Shown here: one piece after another, positions 16,037 through 25,076 of the stretch
Position numbering within the stretch: the first letter of the stretch is position 1
Layout of the letters: every line of letters starts with the position of its first letter
Origin: Oscillatoria princeps RMCB-10
Lineage (GTDB): Bacteria > Cyanobacteriota > Cyanobacteriia > Cyanobacteriales > Oscillatoriaceae
Length of the DNA: 64,000 bases
NCBI GenBank assembly: GCA_019359235.1
Contig: JAHHHT010000011.1
Location: forward strand, 124,001 to 188,000
Direction: 5' to 3'
Program-made: the position numbers and the translations under genes
Notes under the pieces: model-generated
Told to the model about the DNA's origin: nothing
The model's input: the letters and a program-made list of their open reading frames with translations, nothing else
Databases searched by the model: none

Positions 16037-18850
16037 ATGGGTCAGCAAAAACAGCCGCCGTCCTACGAAAAACAGCTCGTTGCCTTGGGGCGCACCCTCC
16101 AGACTCTCCGGGAAGAGGAGAATGTCGATGTTTTGATCGAAACCACCCTCAATTACCTGGAAGCCGAGTTTGAGTGCAAACTGCTTTGGATTGGCCTCTA
16201 CGACCGCCTGGATCACCGGCTGCTCGGCAAGGGGGGGCGGACTCCAAACGGCGACCTCTCGCTGCTCAAGCAGCGGTTTACCCTCACTCCTGGCGACCTC
16301 TTGGAGCAGGTGGTGATCCAGCAGCGCCCCGTGGGCGTCCCAGACTTGCGAGAAGAATTGCGAGCTGGGGAATGGCGCAAGGTGGCTCAACAATTTGCCA
16401 TCCAGGGGACGCTGATTTTTCCGATGCGCTACAAAGACCGCTGTTTCGGCGTCGCTTTACTGGGGTCTAATCTGTGGGGGGTGTCGCCCAGAACGGAAGA
16501 GAAGGCTCGGCTGTCGTTGTGCTTGGGCGGACTGGCGGCAGCTCTGTACCAAATTGAGACGGACTGGCTGAGGCAGCAAACCAAGCATCCCGACCAGTCT
16601 CTGCTAAAGCTGCTCACCCAGTTGCGGGAGCTGCTGGGGTCTTCCGATCGCAGTGCGCTCAGCAGCCTCGACCAGTGTCTGGCGGCTGCGGTTGAGGAAA
16701 CCCACAAATTTGTAGCCCCTGACCGAACTAATATCTACTGGTACAACCCAGAGCGGCGCTACTTCTGGTCTCGGGTGAGCAATCATCAAAAAATGACACA
16801 CATGGGTGTTAAAAATCAGCCTGCTTCCGGGCTGATGGTGTCGGACTTGGGCGGTTTCTATCAAGCGCTGCTTTCCGACCAAATAGTCTCAATTGGGGAG
16901 GCTCACTCGTCCCTGAAGGCGGACGTCACGGCTCGCCTGATGCAGCAGATCCGGGCCCGCTCCCTGCTGGCGGCTCCGATCGTGTTTCAGAAGGAAATCC
17001 TGGGCTTTCTGGCGGTGGAGGGCAATGACGCTCGCATCTGGCAGGAGGAAGAAAAAAGCTACGTCCGGGGTGCGGCGCAACTCCTCGCCCTAGTCGCTCC
17101 TGTGGCGGAGATGGAGCGCACCATTGAGCGAGTCAAGCTGGACCGGGATTTAACTGCCGGCATCGCCCGCGCTATCTACAGTGACTCGGACTGGCACGAA
17201 ACCCTGAAAACCGCTGGCCTCGCACTCTTGGAGCGCCTGAAAGCCGACCGGTTTCTCGTCTTGCTCTACAGCGGCGACCGCAATCAATTTGACATTTGCT
17301 ATCAAAACCAGCCCGCTTCCCGCCGGCTGGTGCCCGCGCCTCTTTTGGCTCTCAGTGATGTGGACACTAAGCTGCTGCAGGACAGTCCGGAAGCGATTGG
17401 CATCGAAAATTGGACTGAGGATTTGAAGTTGATGGCTTGGCGCAGCACTCTCCTGGAAAACGGGGCGAAATCGCTGCTGGCTTGCACCACCGGCACCGCT
17501 GGCACCCCGGAGGGGGTGTTGCTGGTGACTTGCGACGCTCCCCGCACCTGGAACGCCACAGAGCGAGAACTCGTTACTGCTGTCAGCCGGCAGATCGGTT
17601 TGGTCCTGCACCAGTGGCAGCTGCACGCCGCCCGGGAGCAAGACCAGCACCTGCTGAATACTGTGCGGTCCGGTCTTTTGTCCCTGCAGCAAACTTCTCT
17701 GACTCTGGAGGAGCTGGAGCGCAGCGTCGTCAAGCAGCTGGCGGAATTCGTCGCCTGCCCCCTCGCCGCCCTGGTTACCTGGTCCTCCGGTAGCAAGGTG
17801 GCGCGGATTGCCGCTGAGGCCGCCGCCAGCTCGCAGTACGCGCTCAACTTAGAGGCCAGTGTGCCGGTCCACACCGAGGCCCTGATTCAGTGGGCCCTGC
17901 TGCAAGCGGAAGGCCCTCTGCCGGTGAGGGCGACGGATCTGCCTTTGGAAACTAAAACTTGGCTGTCTGGCCCCGGTATTGGCCAGATTCTTGTGATGGC
18001 GCTGCGCACCGGCCCGGAACACGAGCCTCAAGGCATCGCCCTGGTGGCGGACCACTCGGAGCGCCACTGGTCGCCAACCGCTGTCAAGGCGATGACTTTT
18101 TTGGGGTCGCAGCTGGCTTGGTCGCGCCGCTATGTGATGCTGTCGCACACCCTCCAGTCGCAGCGGCAAGACTTGGAATGTCTCAACTGGTACAAGCACC
18201 GGCGCTATGAGGATTTCTACCGGGTCATGGCGTCGGGGGTGAAAAAACTCACCGACCTCGCCAATCATAAAGGCAATTTCGGTTCCCTGCAGGTGATGCG
18301 TCTCGAGCAGATCCTGCGGCAGCTAAGCAATTGCCTGGAATCGTTGCACCCCTTGCTCAAAGAGGAGCGCTGGCGTCTGCAAGCCGACCGGGAAATTATT
18401 CCTCTTGCCAGTCTGCTGCGGCGAGTTCTAGAGCGTTTGGGGCCGGTGATTCACCAGCACCAGCTCTGGTGTCAGGTGCACGGTGAGAGTTCTATTAATA
18501 TTAGCGGCGACGCTCTCAAAATTGAGTGGGCTGTCCATGAGGTGTTGCTGGCGGCGTGCCGCCGGTCGCCCCAGGGGGGGCGGATTGATATCTGGTGCCG
18601 GCTTCTCGACTTGCGCTGCGCCGATCTGTCGGTCACCGACAGTGGGGTGATGCCACCAACCCTGATCGCCGACCTCCAGACCGGTCGCTCTGCTGATGTC
18701 CTCGCTCCCTCCAGTTTGGACCAGCCTCCGGGACTTCATCTGGCTATTTGCCTGTCCTTGCTTCAGCAAATGGGCGGCGAGCTGCATTTCTCCCAGATGG
18801 ATGACGGTCGCACGGTGAGCCAGTTTGTCCTGCCTCTGGCTCACAGTTAA
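16037..18850 (+). CDS. Multi-GAF sensor protein with histidine-kinase-like ATPase end
   Basis: A 937-residue soluble signalling protein. The N-terminal GAF-like domain (about 10-160) begins with a helix and LIETTLNYLEAEFECKLLWI. Two or three further GAF modules follow to about residue 720 (for example SVSIGEAH-like and SLLACTTG segments). The C-terminus (about 740-937) has a dimerisation-like helix and a HATPase-like fold with INISGDALKIEWAVHEVLLA and DLSVTDSGV in place of the N and G1 boxes, then GLHLAICLSLLQQMGGEL (G2-like). The H-box is not obvious, so kinase activity is uncertain. The start used is ATG 16037; a TTG at 15986 would extend it into the low-complexity tract. No bilin-binding Cys motif was identified. 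The signal is unknown. Confidence 0.7.
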   Translation: MGQQKQPPSYEKQLVALGRTLQTLREEENVDVLIETTLNYLEAEFECKLLWIGLYDRLDHRLLGKGGRTPNGDLSLLKQRFTLTPGDLLEQVVIQQRPVGVPDLREELRAGEWRKVAQQFAIQGTLIFPMRYKDRCFGVALLGSNLWGVSPRTEEKARLSLCLGGLAAALYQIETDWLRQQTKHPDQSLLKLLTQLRELLGSSDRSALSSLDQCLAAAVEETHKFVAPDRTNIYWYNPERRYFWSRVSNHQKMTHMGVKNQPASGLMVSDLGGFYQALLSDQIVSIGEAHSSLKADVTARLMQQIRARSLLAAPIVFQKEILGFLAVEGNDARIWQEEEKSYVRGAAQLLALVAPVAEMERTIERVKLDRDLTAGIARAIYSDSDWHETLKTAGLALLERLKADRFLVLLYSGDRNQFDICYQNQPASRRLVPAPLLALSDVDTKLLQDSPEAIGIENWTEDLKLMAWRSTLLENGAKSLLACTTGTAGTPEGVLLVTCDAPRTWNATERELVTAVSRQIGLVLHQWQLHAAREQDQHLLNTVRSGLLSLQQTSLTLEELERSVVKQLAEFVACPLAALVTWSSGSKVARIAAEAAASSQYALNLEASVPVHTEALIQWALLQAEGPLPVRATDLPLETKTWLSGPGIGQILVMALRTGPEHEPQGIALVADHSERHWSPTAVKAMTFLGSQLAWSRRYVMLSHTLQSQRQDLECLNWYKHRRYEDFYRVMASGVKKLTDLANHKGNFGSLQVMRLEQILRQLSNCLESLHPLLKEERWRLQADREIIPLASLLRRVLERLGPVIHQHQLWCQVHGESSINISGDALKIEWAVHEVLLAACRRSPQGGRIDIWCRLLDLRCADLSVTDSGVMPPTLIADLQTGRSADVLAPSSLDQPPGLHLAICLSLLQQMGGELHFSQMDDGRTVSQFVLPLAHS

Positions 18851-18874
18851 TTGACATTTGTAACTCAAGTTCGT

Positions 18875-18899
18875 CGTTCCCAGGCATGGCCTGGGAACG
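18875..18899. repeat. Palindrome CGTTCCCAGGC/GCCTGGGAACG
   Basis: Perfect 11-base arms around ATG, 25 bases after the multi-GAF stop. A related copy is at 31994-32017. It could act as a transcript-end hairpin, but no T-run follows. Confidence 0.75.
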
Positions 18900-19087
18900 C
18901 AGTTCAGCAGGCAGTCGCGATGCTCCTGCGGAGCCGCTGCGCTACAACTGCGCACACCGCCAGATCAGAAAACTTGCTCCACCGCGGGCAAGCCGGTAGG
19001 GCATTAGCCCTACCACAAACCTTTTCAAGTCAGAGCCTCTTTTCTGCACTAAGCAGATTAAAAGCGTAACAGCTCAGTGGGGGCCGG

Positions 19088-19351
19088 CTACTCGTCCGAG
19101 TCAAGGCCGGCATTTGTTGGCGGGCTGGCTTTTTCGCACATTTCTTTCAGGTGGGCGGCGATAGCTGCTCGAATCCACTCCCCTGCGCTCACCCCTTGCT
19201 CCGCTGCCAGCCGGCGCACCAACTCGTCCAGGCTCAAAGGCAAGCGCAGAGCGATCGGTTTTTTGGCCAGCGGTTCCGAGCTCAGCGATATGAATCCTTT
19301 TTTTCCCGGCTCCACCGCCACGGCCTGGAACCCCTTGTTTTGTTTCTTCAT
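19088..19351 (-). CDS. Small ribbon-helix-helix-like DNA-binding protein
   Basis: An 87-residue protein with a ribbon-helix-helix pattern: strand KKPIALRLPLSLDELVRRL, turn AEQGVSAGEW, second helix IRAAIAAHLKEM (about residues 30-70). The N-terminal 25 residues are Lys/Gly-rich and the tail is acidic (NAGLDSDE). It may be a repressor or an antitoxin-like regulator, but no toxin gene is next to it. A purine-rich AGAGAGG directly precedes the ATG, closer than usual. Two further RHH-type proteins follow upstream on the same strand (19672-19893 and 19973-20185), with gaps that argue against a single tight operon. Confidence 0.65.
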   Translation of the reverse strand: MKKQNKGFQAVAVEPGKKGFISLSSEPLAKKPIALRLPLSLDELVRRLAAEQGVSAGEWIRAAIAAHLKEMCEKASPPTNAGLDSDE

Positions 19352-19671
19352 CCTCTCTCTTCTTAACGTTCTTATCCCATAAGGAATTATTGCGCTTCCG
19401 CGCTTAACCTATTAGCTATTTATATAGCCGGCTCCTTGCCGCTAATGCTTAAACTGATTACTGTAGAGAAAGGGGCGTGCGGCAAATAAAACGTCAAACC
19501 CCCACGAGAGAACTTTCTACCCAGGAGATTCTAAGGTTTCCAATGTCATCCTTGCTTCGCTCTCAAGAGCAGACACTCAAACCCTGGCCAGTGTGGCGGC
19601 CACCTCCAAAGTGGGCACCGGCAGACCGCCCCCGGTCATCAACCAATCAATCATCCGTGGGGATTGAGCGG
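19352..19671. other. Gap between two RHH-like genes, no gene seen
   Basis: About 320 bases with no supportable gene on either strand. A caccggcagaccgcccccg segment at 19616-19634 recurs at 20436-20454. Confidence 0.4.
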
Positions 19672-19893
19672 TCAAGCCACCTGGCCATCACGCTGCAAAC
19701 CTTCCCTAATCCATCTTCTGATACACTCCGAACGCTGCCCTGCAGGCATTTCAGACAGCGGTTGCCAAATATCCGGTTCAACTCTCAGTGTAATGCGCTT
19801 GTTGAGTTCGCCAAGTCCAGCTGCCCCAACATACTGGTTCTTGCCAAGACGATTCCGCACAATTCCCTTTGGCGCTCCCTTATGTTTGGCCAT
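19672..19893 (-). CDS. Small ribbon-helix-helix-like protein
   Basis: A 73-residue basic protein starting MAKHKGAPKGIVRNRLGKNQ. The RHH-like region is about 33-67: strand KRITLRVEPDIWQPLSEM, turn PAGQRSE, helix CIRRWIREGLQRD. A GGACAGGGA purine stretch lies upstream of the ATG on the minus strand. It is probably DNA-binding; its target is unknown. No toxin partner is evident. Confidence 0.6.
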   Translation of the reverse strand: MAKHKGAPKGIVRNRLGKNQYVGAAGLGELNKRITLRVEPDIWQPLSEMPAGQRSECIRRWIREGLQRDGQVA

Positions 19894-19972
19894 TTTTCGC
19901 TATCCCTGTCCTTTCTTACTTGATAATCATCCCAGTCTTCCGATGGATTGCCAACCTGAAAATCAACCGCTT

Positions 19973-20185
19973 TCACGGCAACATTTCTGCAGACTCCATG
20001 CGATTGATATAGTCAATAACCGCTTTGCGAGCCAGCTCAGTAGGCGTTAATTCCATTTTGGCGCAAAGCGCTAATAAGCGTGGATAGTCAGCTTTAGGGA
20101 TGCGAAGCCCAATCGTTTTACGGTGCAGGGTATCAGGCGATTCCACAAAACGTCCCTCAGCATTTCGCAATTCTGGTCTTGGCAT
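19973..20185 (-). CDS. Small ribbon-helix-helix-like protein with strong RBS
   Basis: A 70-residue protein, MPRPELRNAEGRFVESPD..., with an RHH-like core: strand RKTIGLRIPKADYPRLLALC (22-41), turn AKMELTPTEL, second helix ARKAVIDYINRM. The ATG is preceded on the minus strand by AAAGGAGGAGCAATT, an almost ideal ribosome-binding site. The Arg/Lys-rich strand would contact DNA in a dimer. It is the first of three such small genes in the same direction. No toxin is recognised nearby. Confidence 0.65.
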   Translation of the reverse strand: MPRPELRNAEGRFVESPDTLHRKTIGLRIPKADYPRLLALCAKMELTPTELARKAVIDYINRMESAEMLP

Positions 20186-20470
20186 AATTGCTCCTCCTTT
20201 TGCTATCTATTGTCAGCCTTTGCTAGCTTTTACGTCAAATATTAAGCTTTGTAAAGATTTTTGCCGCAGTGTTTACAGCCACTGCTAGCATTGGATAGAA
20301 TGTAGGCGGGGTTAAACTTTTGTCGGGTGAGCGCCAGCGCTCCCGGCTCGCCGTCCCCCCTTTGGCGCAGTGGAGAACGGTTTTAAGTTTAAAAGCGCTT
20401 AAACCCAGAGCGGGAAGTCCCGGGCACGCTTGAGGCACCGGCAGACCGCCCCCGCACAGCCAAAGAAAAA

Positions 20471-20502
20471 GCCCCCTGGTGGTTATAACCACGGGTGGGG
20501 GC
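20471..20502 (-). terminator. Hairpin with T-run on the minus strand, ahead of the SWIM gene
   Basis: gccccc (20471-20476) pairs with gggggc (20497-20502), enclosing the perfect palindrome gtggttataaccac (20479-20492). Read on the minus strand it is followed by TTTTTCTTT, as in a rho-independent terminator. Read on the plus strand it is a strong 5' hairpin 30 bases before the start of the SWIM gene. Confidence 0.5.
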
Positions 20503-20532
20503 ACAAAAAATTATATCACAGGAGATTATATC

Positions 20533-21222
20533 ATGTCTGCGTTCCAAATCAGCTCGACCCTTCAATCCTATATGTTTTCCCAGGGCATCACCTGGACATT
20601 GCTGGCGGCCAAAGGCAAGGTAGCGGGCCCGATCGACGTCTGCCGACAGCAGCTAACCGTGGAAGTCTGGCCTAATGTCGTTTACGTCCGCCTGGAGAAG
20701 AACGCCATCCGGCGCGAGTGCCCCTGGGGAGTCTCCACCTTTATTTCCTACAAAGACTATTTAGAACATGCTATCACAGAAGCCTTTACCAAGGCAACAG
20801 GCATAAAAACAGACCGGATAAGTGTGAACTATTTCAAAGTTCAATCAGCAACCGACCCCAAGAGAAAACACTCCCTAATGCTGGAAAAACACGGCATTTC
20901 GTGCAGCTGCATGCGATACCAGTGGCTCGACCATCGCATTTGGTGCGAAGCCCCCCACCTGTACAAGCTGATCAAAGAAAACGAAATCTTGCAAGGCCAA
21001 ACCCCCTGCCATCACGCCGCAGCAGTCCTGAAATGGCTAGATTTGAAAAATTTCGCAGATTATTTCCAGGAGTGGCCCACCATCCAAGGGCAGATAATCA
21101 ACGAAGAGGATTACGAGGATGACGAGGATTACGAGGATGACGAGGATGACGAGGATGACGAGGATGACGAGGATGACGAGGATGACGAGGATGACGAGGA
21201 TGACAGCGAATTTTACGGGTAG
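20533..21222 (+). CDS. SWIM zinc-finger protein with acidic repeat tail
   Basis: A 229-residue protein. The central SWIM motif CxC...CxH is formed by C124, C126, C159 and H161 (ISCSCMRYQ ... TPCHHAAAV), expected to bind zinc and to mediate nucleic-acid or protein contact. From about residue 192 the tail is almost only Glu, Asp and Tyr, encoded by a 9-base tandem repeat (GAGGATGAC). The start is ATG 20533 with AGGAG 8 bases upstream; an upstream in-frame GTG lies within the hairpin. Cyanobacterial SWIM proteins of this size are mostly uncharacterised. A secA transcript reading through would be antisense to this gene and stopped by the terminator at 20471-20502. Confidence 0.75.
   Translation: MSAFQISSTLQSYMFSQGITWTLLAAKGKVAGPIDVCRQQLTVEVWPNVVYVRLEKNAIRRECPWGVSTFISYKDYLEHAITEAFTKATGIKTDRISVNYFKVQSATDPKRKHSLMLEKHGISCSCMRYQWLDHRIWCEAPHLYKLIKENEILQGQTPCHHAAAVLKWLDLKNFADYFQEWPTIQGQIINEEDYEDDEDYEDDEDDEDDEDDEDDEDDEDDEDDSEFYG
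21106..21204 (+). repeat. 9-bp coding tandem repeat (GAGGATGAC, about 11 units)
   Basis: The units encode Glu-Asp-Asp or Glu-Asp-Tyr and keep frame. The copy number could change by slippage without breaking the gene, altering only the length of the acidic tail. Confidence 0.9.
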
Positions 21223-21423
21223 GTTTTCTCTCCCATCCCAGACACCGGCTTTCTTTGGGGACTGAAGCGCGAAAAACAGGTCAATTCTGGCAAAAAAACC
21301 CCGTTTCTTAACCGGCAGGGTTTCTCTCCCTGAAATAACTCGCGGTTTGGCAGCAAGCACAGGAGCCGGTGGCTATACGGTCGGGAGAGACGCGACAGGC
21401 CGCGTCCCCACTCCCCATATAGC

Positions 21424-24237
21424 TCAAACCATTTCCGACGCCGAAGCCTGCACCGGCTGCTGCATTTGGGGCTGGAACTGGAACAGAGAATAAACCACAT
21501 TCCGGCGAATGTCAGTCATCATATCCAAGAACAGCTCGTACCCCTCACTCTTGTACTCAATCAGCGGGTCCTTCTGACCGTAGCTGCGCAAGCCCACCGA
21601 CTCGCGCAGGGCGTCCATCGCCTGCAAGTGCTCGCGCCAGAGCGTATCAATCTGCTGGAGGATGAAGAACCGCTCAGCTTGGCGCATCAGCCCCGGCTGG
21701 ATTTGATCCACCTGAGCTTCCTTCAAATCGTAGGCAATCCGCACCTGCTCGTGCAAGAACGTCTTAATCTCATCCATCGACAGCTCCTCTATCTGCACCG
21801 GCTCCAGATCCGCCAGCAGATAGACAAACTCCTTCACCTTGCTCACCAAACTGGACAAATCCCACTCTTCCGAAGGCAAATCCGGGTTAACATACGCCTC
21901 AACGATGTCATCCATCGTCTTTTCAGCATACTTAATCACCTGCTCCTTGAGGTCAAGACCTTCCAGCACCCGCCGGCGCTCAGCATAGATAGCGCGGCGC
22001 TGGTTATTCATCACCTCATCGTACTCAAACACCTGCTTGCGGATGTCGTAATAATACGTCTCCACCTTTTTCTGAGCCCCTTCCAGAGAGCGAGTCAGCA
22101 TCCCCGACTCGATAGGCATATCCTCCTCAACCTGGAACATCTCCATCAGCCGGCTCACCCGGTCCCCGCCAAAAATCCGCAGCAAATTATCCTGCAAACT
22201 CAGGAAAAACCTAGTCGAGCCCGGGTCGCCCTGACGCCCGCAGCGCCCCCGCAACTGATTGTCAATGCGGCGGGATTCGTGGCGTTCCGTACCGATAACG
22301 TGCAGCCCTCCCAGCGTCACCACTTCATCGTGCTCGCGCTTGGTGTACTGCTCGTACTCCTGGCGGATCGCATTGTAAACCTCCCGCAGCTTTTGAATCA
22401 GCGGGTCTTTCGTAGGCGCTTTTTCCGAAGCCGTCGCCACCTTATCTTCGGCCTCAAGTTCCGCAAGCGAGCGCTCGCCGCACTGCCCCACGGCGAACTG
22501 CACTGCATCCTTGAGCTTTTGCTCAGTAACCTTAGACAGCTCAGTGGGGAAAATCTGGGGAGACGCCTTCCAAGTTTTGACTTTCTTCCCGGGGGCAAAG
22601 CCTTGGGGGTTGCGCCGGCGGTCCGCTCCCGGAACCCGGAGCACGCTGACATTCGCTTCATCTTCAGGCAGGACAACTGCCGGCATAAAGTATTCCCGCA
22701 CCTTCAGCCGCGCCATGTAGTCCGCGTTCCCGCCCAGAATGATATCCGTCCCGCGCCCCGCCATATTCGTAGCGATCGTCACCGCGCCTTTGCGCCCCGC
22801 TTGCGCCACAATTTCCGACTCTCGCTCCACATTTTCCGGCTTGGCGTTGAGCAGGTTGTGAGGGATACCGCGCTCGCGCAGCAGCACCGACAGGTGTTCC
22901 GAGTTTTCCACGCTCGTAGTCCCCACCAGCACCGGGCGTCCCTTTTCGTGCATCTCGGCGCACTCTTGAGCGACCGCCAGCCACTTGCCCCTTTCGGTTT
23001 TGTAGACCACATCCGGCAAATCCTTGCGTCCGGAGATCCGGTTGGTGGTGATTGCGGTCACTTCCAGGCTGTATATCTTCTCGAACTCCGCCTCTTCTGT
23101 TTTCGCCGTGCCGGTCATTCCGCCCAGCTTCGGGTACAGCAAGAAGAAGTTTTGATAAGTAATTGTCGCCAGCGTTTGGGTTTCTGGCTGGATGTCCACC
23201 CGTTCCTTGGCCTCAATGGCTTGGTGCAAGCCGTCGCTCCACCGGCGTCCTTGCAGCACCCGCCCGGTAAACTCATCGACAATCACCACCTCCCTGTCGA
23301 GGACGATGTAGTTTTTGTCCCTGATAAACAGCTCTTTTGCCTTCAGGGCGTTAAAAATGTAGTGCGCCCAGGGGTCATTGGGGTCGTAAAGATCCTTAAC
23401 TCCCAGCAGCCGCTCGGTTTCGGCAAACCCTTCGTCGCTCAACAGCACGTTGCGGGCTTTTTCGTCCACCTCGTAGTGCTCTTCCTTTTTCAGAGCGGCG
23501 GCGATGTCGGCGGCTCCCATGTACTTTTCTGTGGGGCGCTCTACTTGGCCCGAAATAATCAGCGGCGTGCGAGCTTCGTCAACGAGAATCGAGTCCACCT
23601 CGTCAATAATGGCGTAGTTGAAGGGGCGCTGCACCACCTCCGCCATCGATGTGGCCATATTGTCCCGCAGGTAGTCGAAGCCCAGCTCGCTGTTGGTGGC
23701 GTAGGTGATGTCGCAGCTGTAGTTCCTGCGGCGCTCGTCCGGGCTCATGCCCTGCTGAATCAGGCCCACTGTCAGTCCCAGGAAGCGGTGCACCTGTCCC
23801 ATCCACTCGGCGTCCCGGCGTGCCAGGTAGTCGTTGACGGTTACGACGTGTACGCCTTTGCCGGTGAGCGCGTTCAAGTAGGACGGCAGGGTGGCGACCA
23901 GGGTTTTTCCCTCACCGGTTTTCATCTCGGCGATTTGCCCTTTGTGCAGGATGGTGCCGCCGAGGATCTGGACGTCGAAGTGCCGCATGCCCAAAACTCG
24001 CCGCCCAGCTTCCCGAACCACCGCAAAGGCTTCCGGCAGCAGCTCGTCGAGCACTTCAGCGGTTTCACTGGGGGATTTGGCTTTTTCAAGCTTCTGTTTG
24101 AACTCCGCTGTCTTGGCTCTCAATGCCTCATCGGAGAGCGCCTTGACGTCTTCCTCCAGGATGTTGACTTCAGTGACGAGCGGCTGATATCTCTTGAGCT
24201 TGCGTGCGTTGGGATCGCCGAGCAATTTTTTCAGCAT
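21424..24237 (-). CDS. secA: Preprotein translocase ATPase SecA
   Basis: SecA drives Sec-dependent export through SecYEG by ATP hydrolysis; in cyanobacteria it serves both plasma and thylakoid membranes. The 937-residue length is normal. Walker A MKTGEGKT is at 105-112, followed by [20 protein letters not shown]; the DEAD-like box is [20 protein letters not shown]. Later, [14 protein letters not shown] and [20 protein letters not shown] of the second motor domain are intact. The C-terminus ends [10 protein letters not shown] without the Cys-rich zinc-binding tail of the E. coli protein, as usual in cyanobacteria. A long open frame on the opposite strand is a shadow of this gene. secA is transcribed toward the convergent SWIM gene. 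Confidence 0.98.
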   Translation of the reverse strand: MLKKLLGDPNARKLKRYQPLVTEVNILEEDVKALSDEALRAKTAEFKQKLEKAKSPSETAEVLDELLPEAFAVVREAGRRVLGMRHFDVQILGGTILHKGQIAEMKTGEGKTLVATLPSYLNALTGKGVHVVTVNDYLARRDAEWMGQVHRFLGLTVGLIQQGMSPDERRRNYSCDITYATNSELGFDYLRDNMATSMAEVVQRPFNYAIIDEVDSILVDEARTPLIISGQVERPTEKYMGAADIAAALKKEEHYEVDEKARNVLLSDEGFAETERLLGVKDLYDPNDPWAHYIFNALKAKELFIRDKNYIVLDREVVIVDEFTGRVLQGRRWSDGLHQAIEAKERVDIQPETQTLATITYQNFFLLYPKLGGMTGTAKTEEAEFEKIYSLEVTAITTNRISGRKDLPDVVYKTERGKWLAVAQECAEMHEKGRPVLVGTTSVENSEHLSVLLRERGIPHNLLNAKPENVERESEIVAQAGRKGAVTIATNMAGRGTDIILGGNADYMARLKVREYFMPAVVLPEDEANVSVLRVPGADRRRNPQGFAPGKKVKTWKASPQIFPTELSKVTEQKLKDAVQFAVGQCGERSLAELEAEDKVATASEKAPTKDPLIQKLREVYNAIRQEYEQYTKREHDEVVTLGGLHVIGTERHESRRIDNQLRGRCGRQGDPGSTRFFLSLQDNLLRIFGGDRVSRLMEMFQVEEDMPIESGMLTRSLEGAQKKVETYYYDIRKQVFEYDEVMNNQRRAIYAERRRVLEGLDLKEQVIKYAEKTMDDIVEAYVNPDLPSEEWDLSSLVSKVKEFVYLLADLEPVQIEELSMDEIKTFLHEQVRIAYDLKEAQVDQIQPGLMRQAERFFILQQIDTLWREHLQAMDALRESVGLRSYGQKDPLIEYKSEGYELFLDMMTDIRRNVVYSLFQFQPQMQQPVQASASEMV

Positions 24238-24354
24238 AGCAGGAGAGGGAGACTGGTTCTGTATAAGGAAGTCAGGAGTCAGGAGTCAGGAGTCAGAAGT
24301 TGTCTGAATTCTGAAGTCTCGCTTCTGAATTCCGGATTTTCTATCTTTCTCTTA

Positions 24355-24870
24355 TTATGGAGAATTTTGCCACTCCGGTGCGAGACTGCGGAAATTGTAC
24401 TGGCCGGCACCCGGGTGACAGGTGACGCAGCTGCCGGTTAAGTTTGTCTGGGGCAGTTTGACTCGCGGGTGGAGGGCTTTGAAATATCTCGATTTGGCCA
24501 GCCTGTAGGGCACCTCTTCGTCCTCGGCGTGGGGGCGGGAGAACGCCCGCAGGTAGTTCCAGATGATGACGCGGGGGGGACTCACCGGCAGGTTGAGCTG
24601 CACACCGTAGTGCTGCGGGTCTTGCAGCAGCCGCCGCCAGGTTTCGCCCGGCATGACTTCCGGCGGCAAGCCCACGTGGCAGCCGGCGCAGTTTTCCAGG
24701 TAAAGTTCGGCTCCCAGCTGGAAGCTCTCCGGTATCGGGTCAACCGTGCCGGCTGCCGGTATCTCTGCCGCTCGCACCAGCCCCCACCCCACCGCCACAC
24801 TCCACAGCCCCACGAGCAACACCAGCACTGCCGGCCTGCCCTTACTTCTTAATATTTTCTTTATTGACAT
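24355..24870 (-). CDS. Diheme cytochrome c, exported
   Basis: A 171-residue periplasmic or lumenal protein. An N-terminal signal or anchor (about 13-34, AVLVLLVGLWSVAVGWGLV) ends at AAEIPAAG. Two haem-c sites are present: CAGCH (61-65) and CVTCH (148-152). Between them is a 'diheme cytochrome' type region with TWRRLLQDPQHYGVQL and VIIWNYLRAFSRP. It probably carries electrons at low potential; the partner is unknown. It is upstream of secA on the same strand with a 117-base gap. Confidence 0.85.
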   Translation of the reverse strand: MSIKKILRSKGRPAVLVLLVGLWSVAVGWGLVRAAEIPAAGTVDPIPESFQLGAELYLENCAGCHVGLPPEVMPGETWRRLLQDPQHYGVQLNLPVSPPRVIIWNYLRAFSRPHAEDEEVPYRLAKSRYFKALHPRVKLPQTNLTGSCVTCHPGAGQYNFRSLAPEWQNSP

Positions 24871-24918
24871 AACTCGAACTATATACTATATTAGTAGCCT
24901 TATTGCTTAGGACAAGAA

Positions 24919-24952
24919 GAGCTCGGTCGCAGGGGATCTCGGTCGCAGGGGA
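24919..24952. repeat. Direct repeat CTCGGTCGCAGGGGA x2
   Basis: gagctcggtcgcagggga is followed at once by tctcggtcgcagggga. The same word occurs twice at 6232-6266. Confidence 0.7.
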
Positions 24953-25076
24953 GACCGGCCATGCAGAACCTGGATCTGTCTGAGATGTCCCAATGTCCTT
25001 GAGAGCAAGCATTCTGGCCTTGTCCATGACTGAGCTGTCCATTGCTATCACTCCACTTGGCGGACTTGGCGTCTTG

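Noticed and set aside
21466-24441. A 991-codon open frame opposite secA
   Set aside because: It is the exact shadow of secA on the other strand, with no motifs, a composition typical of antisense frames, and no ribosome-binding site.
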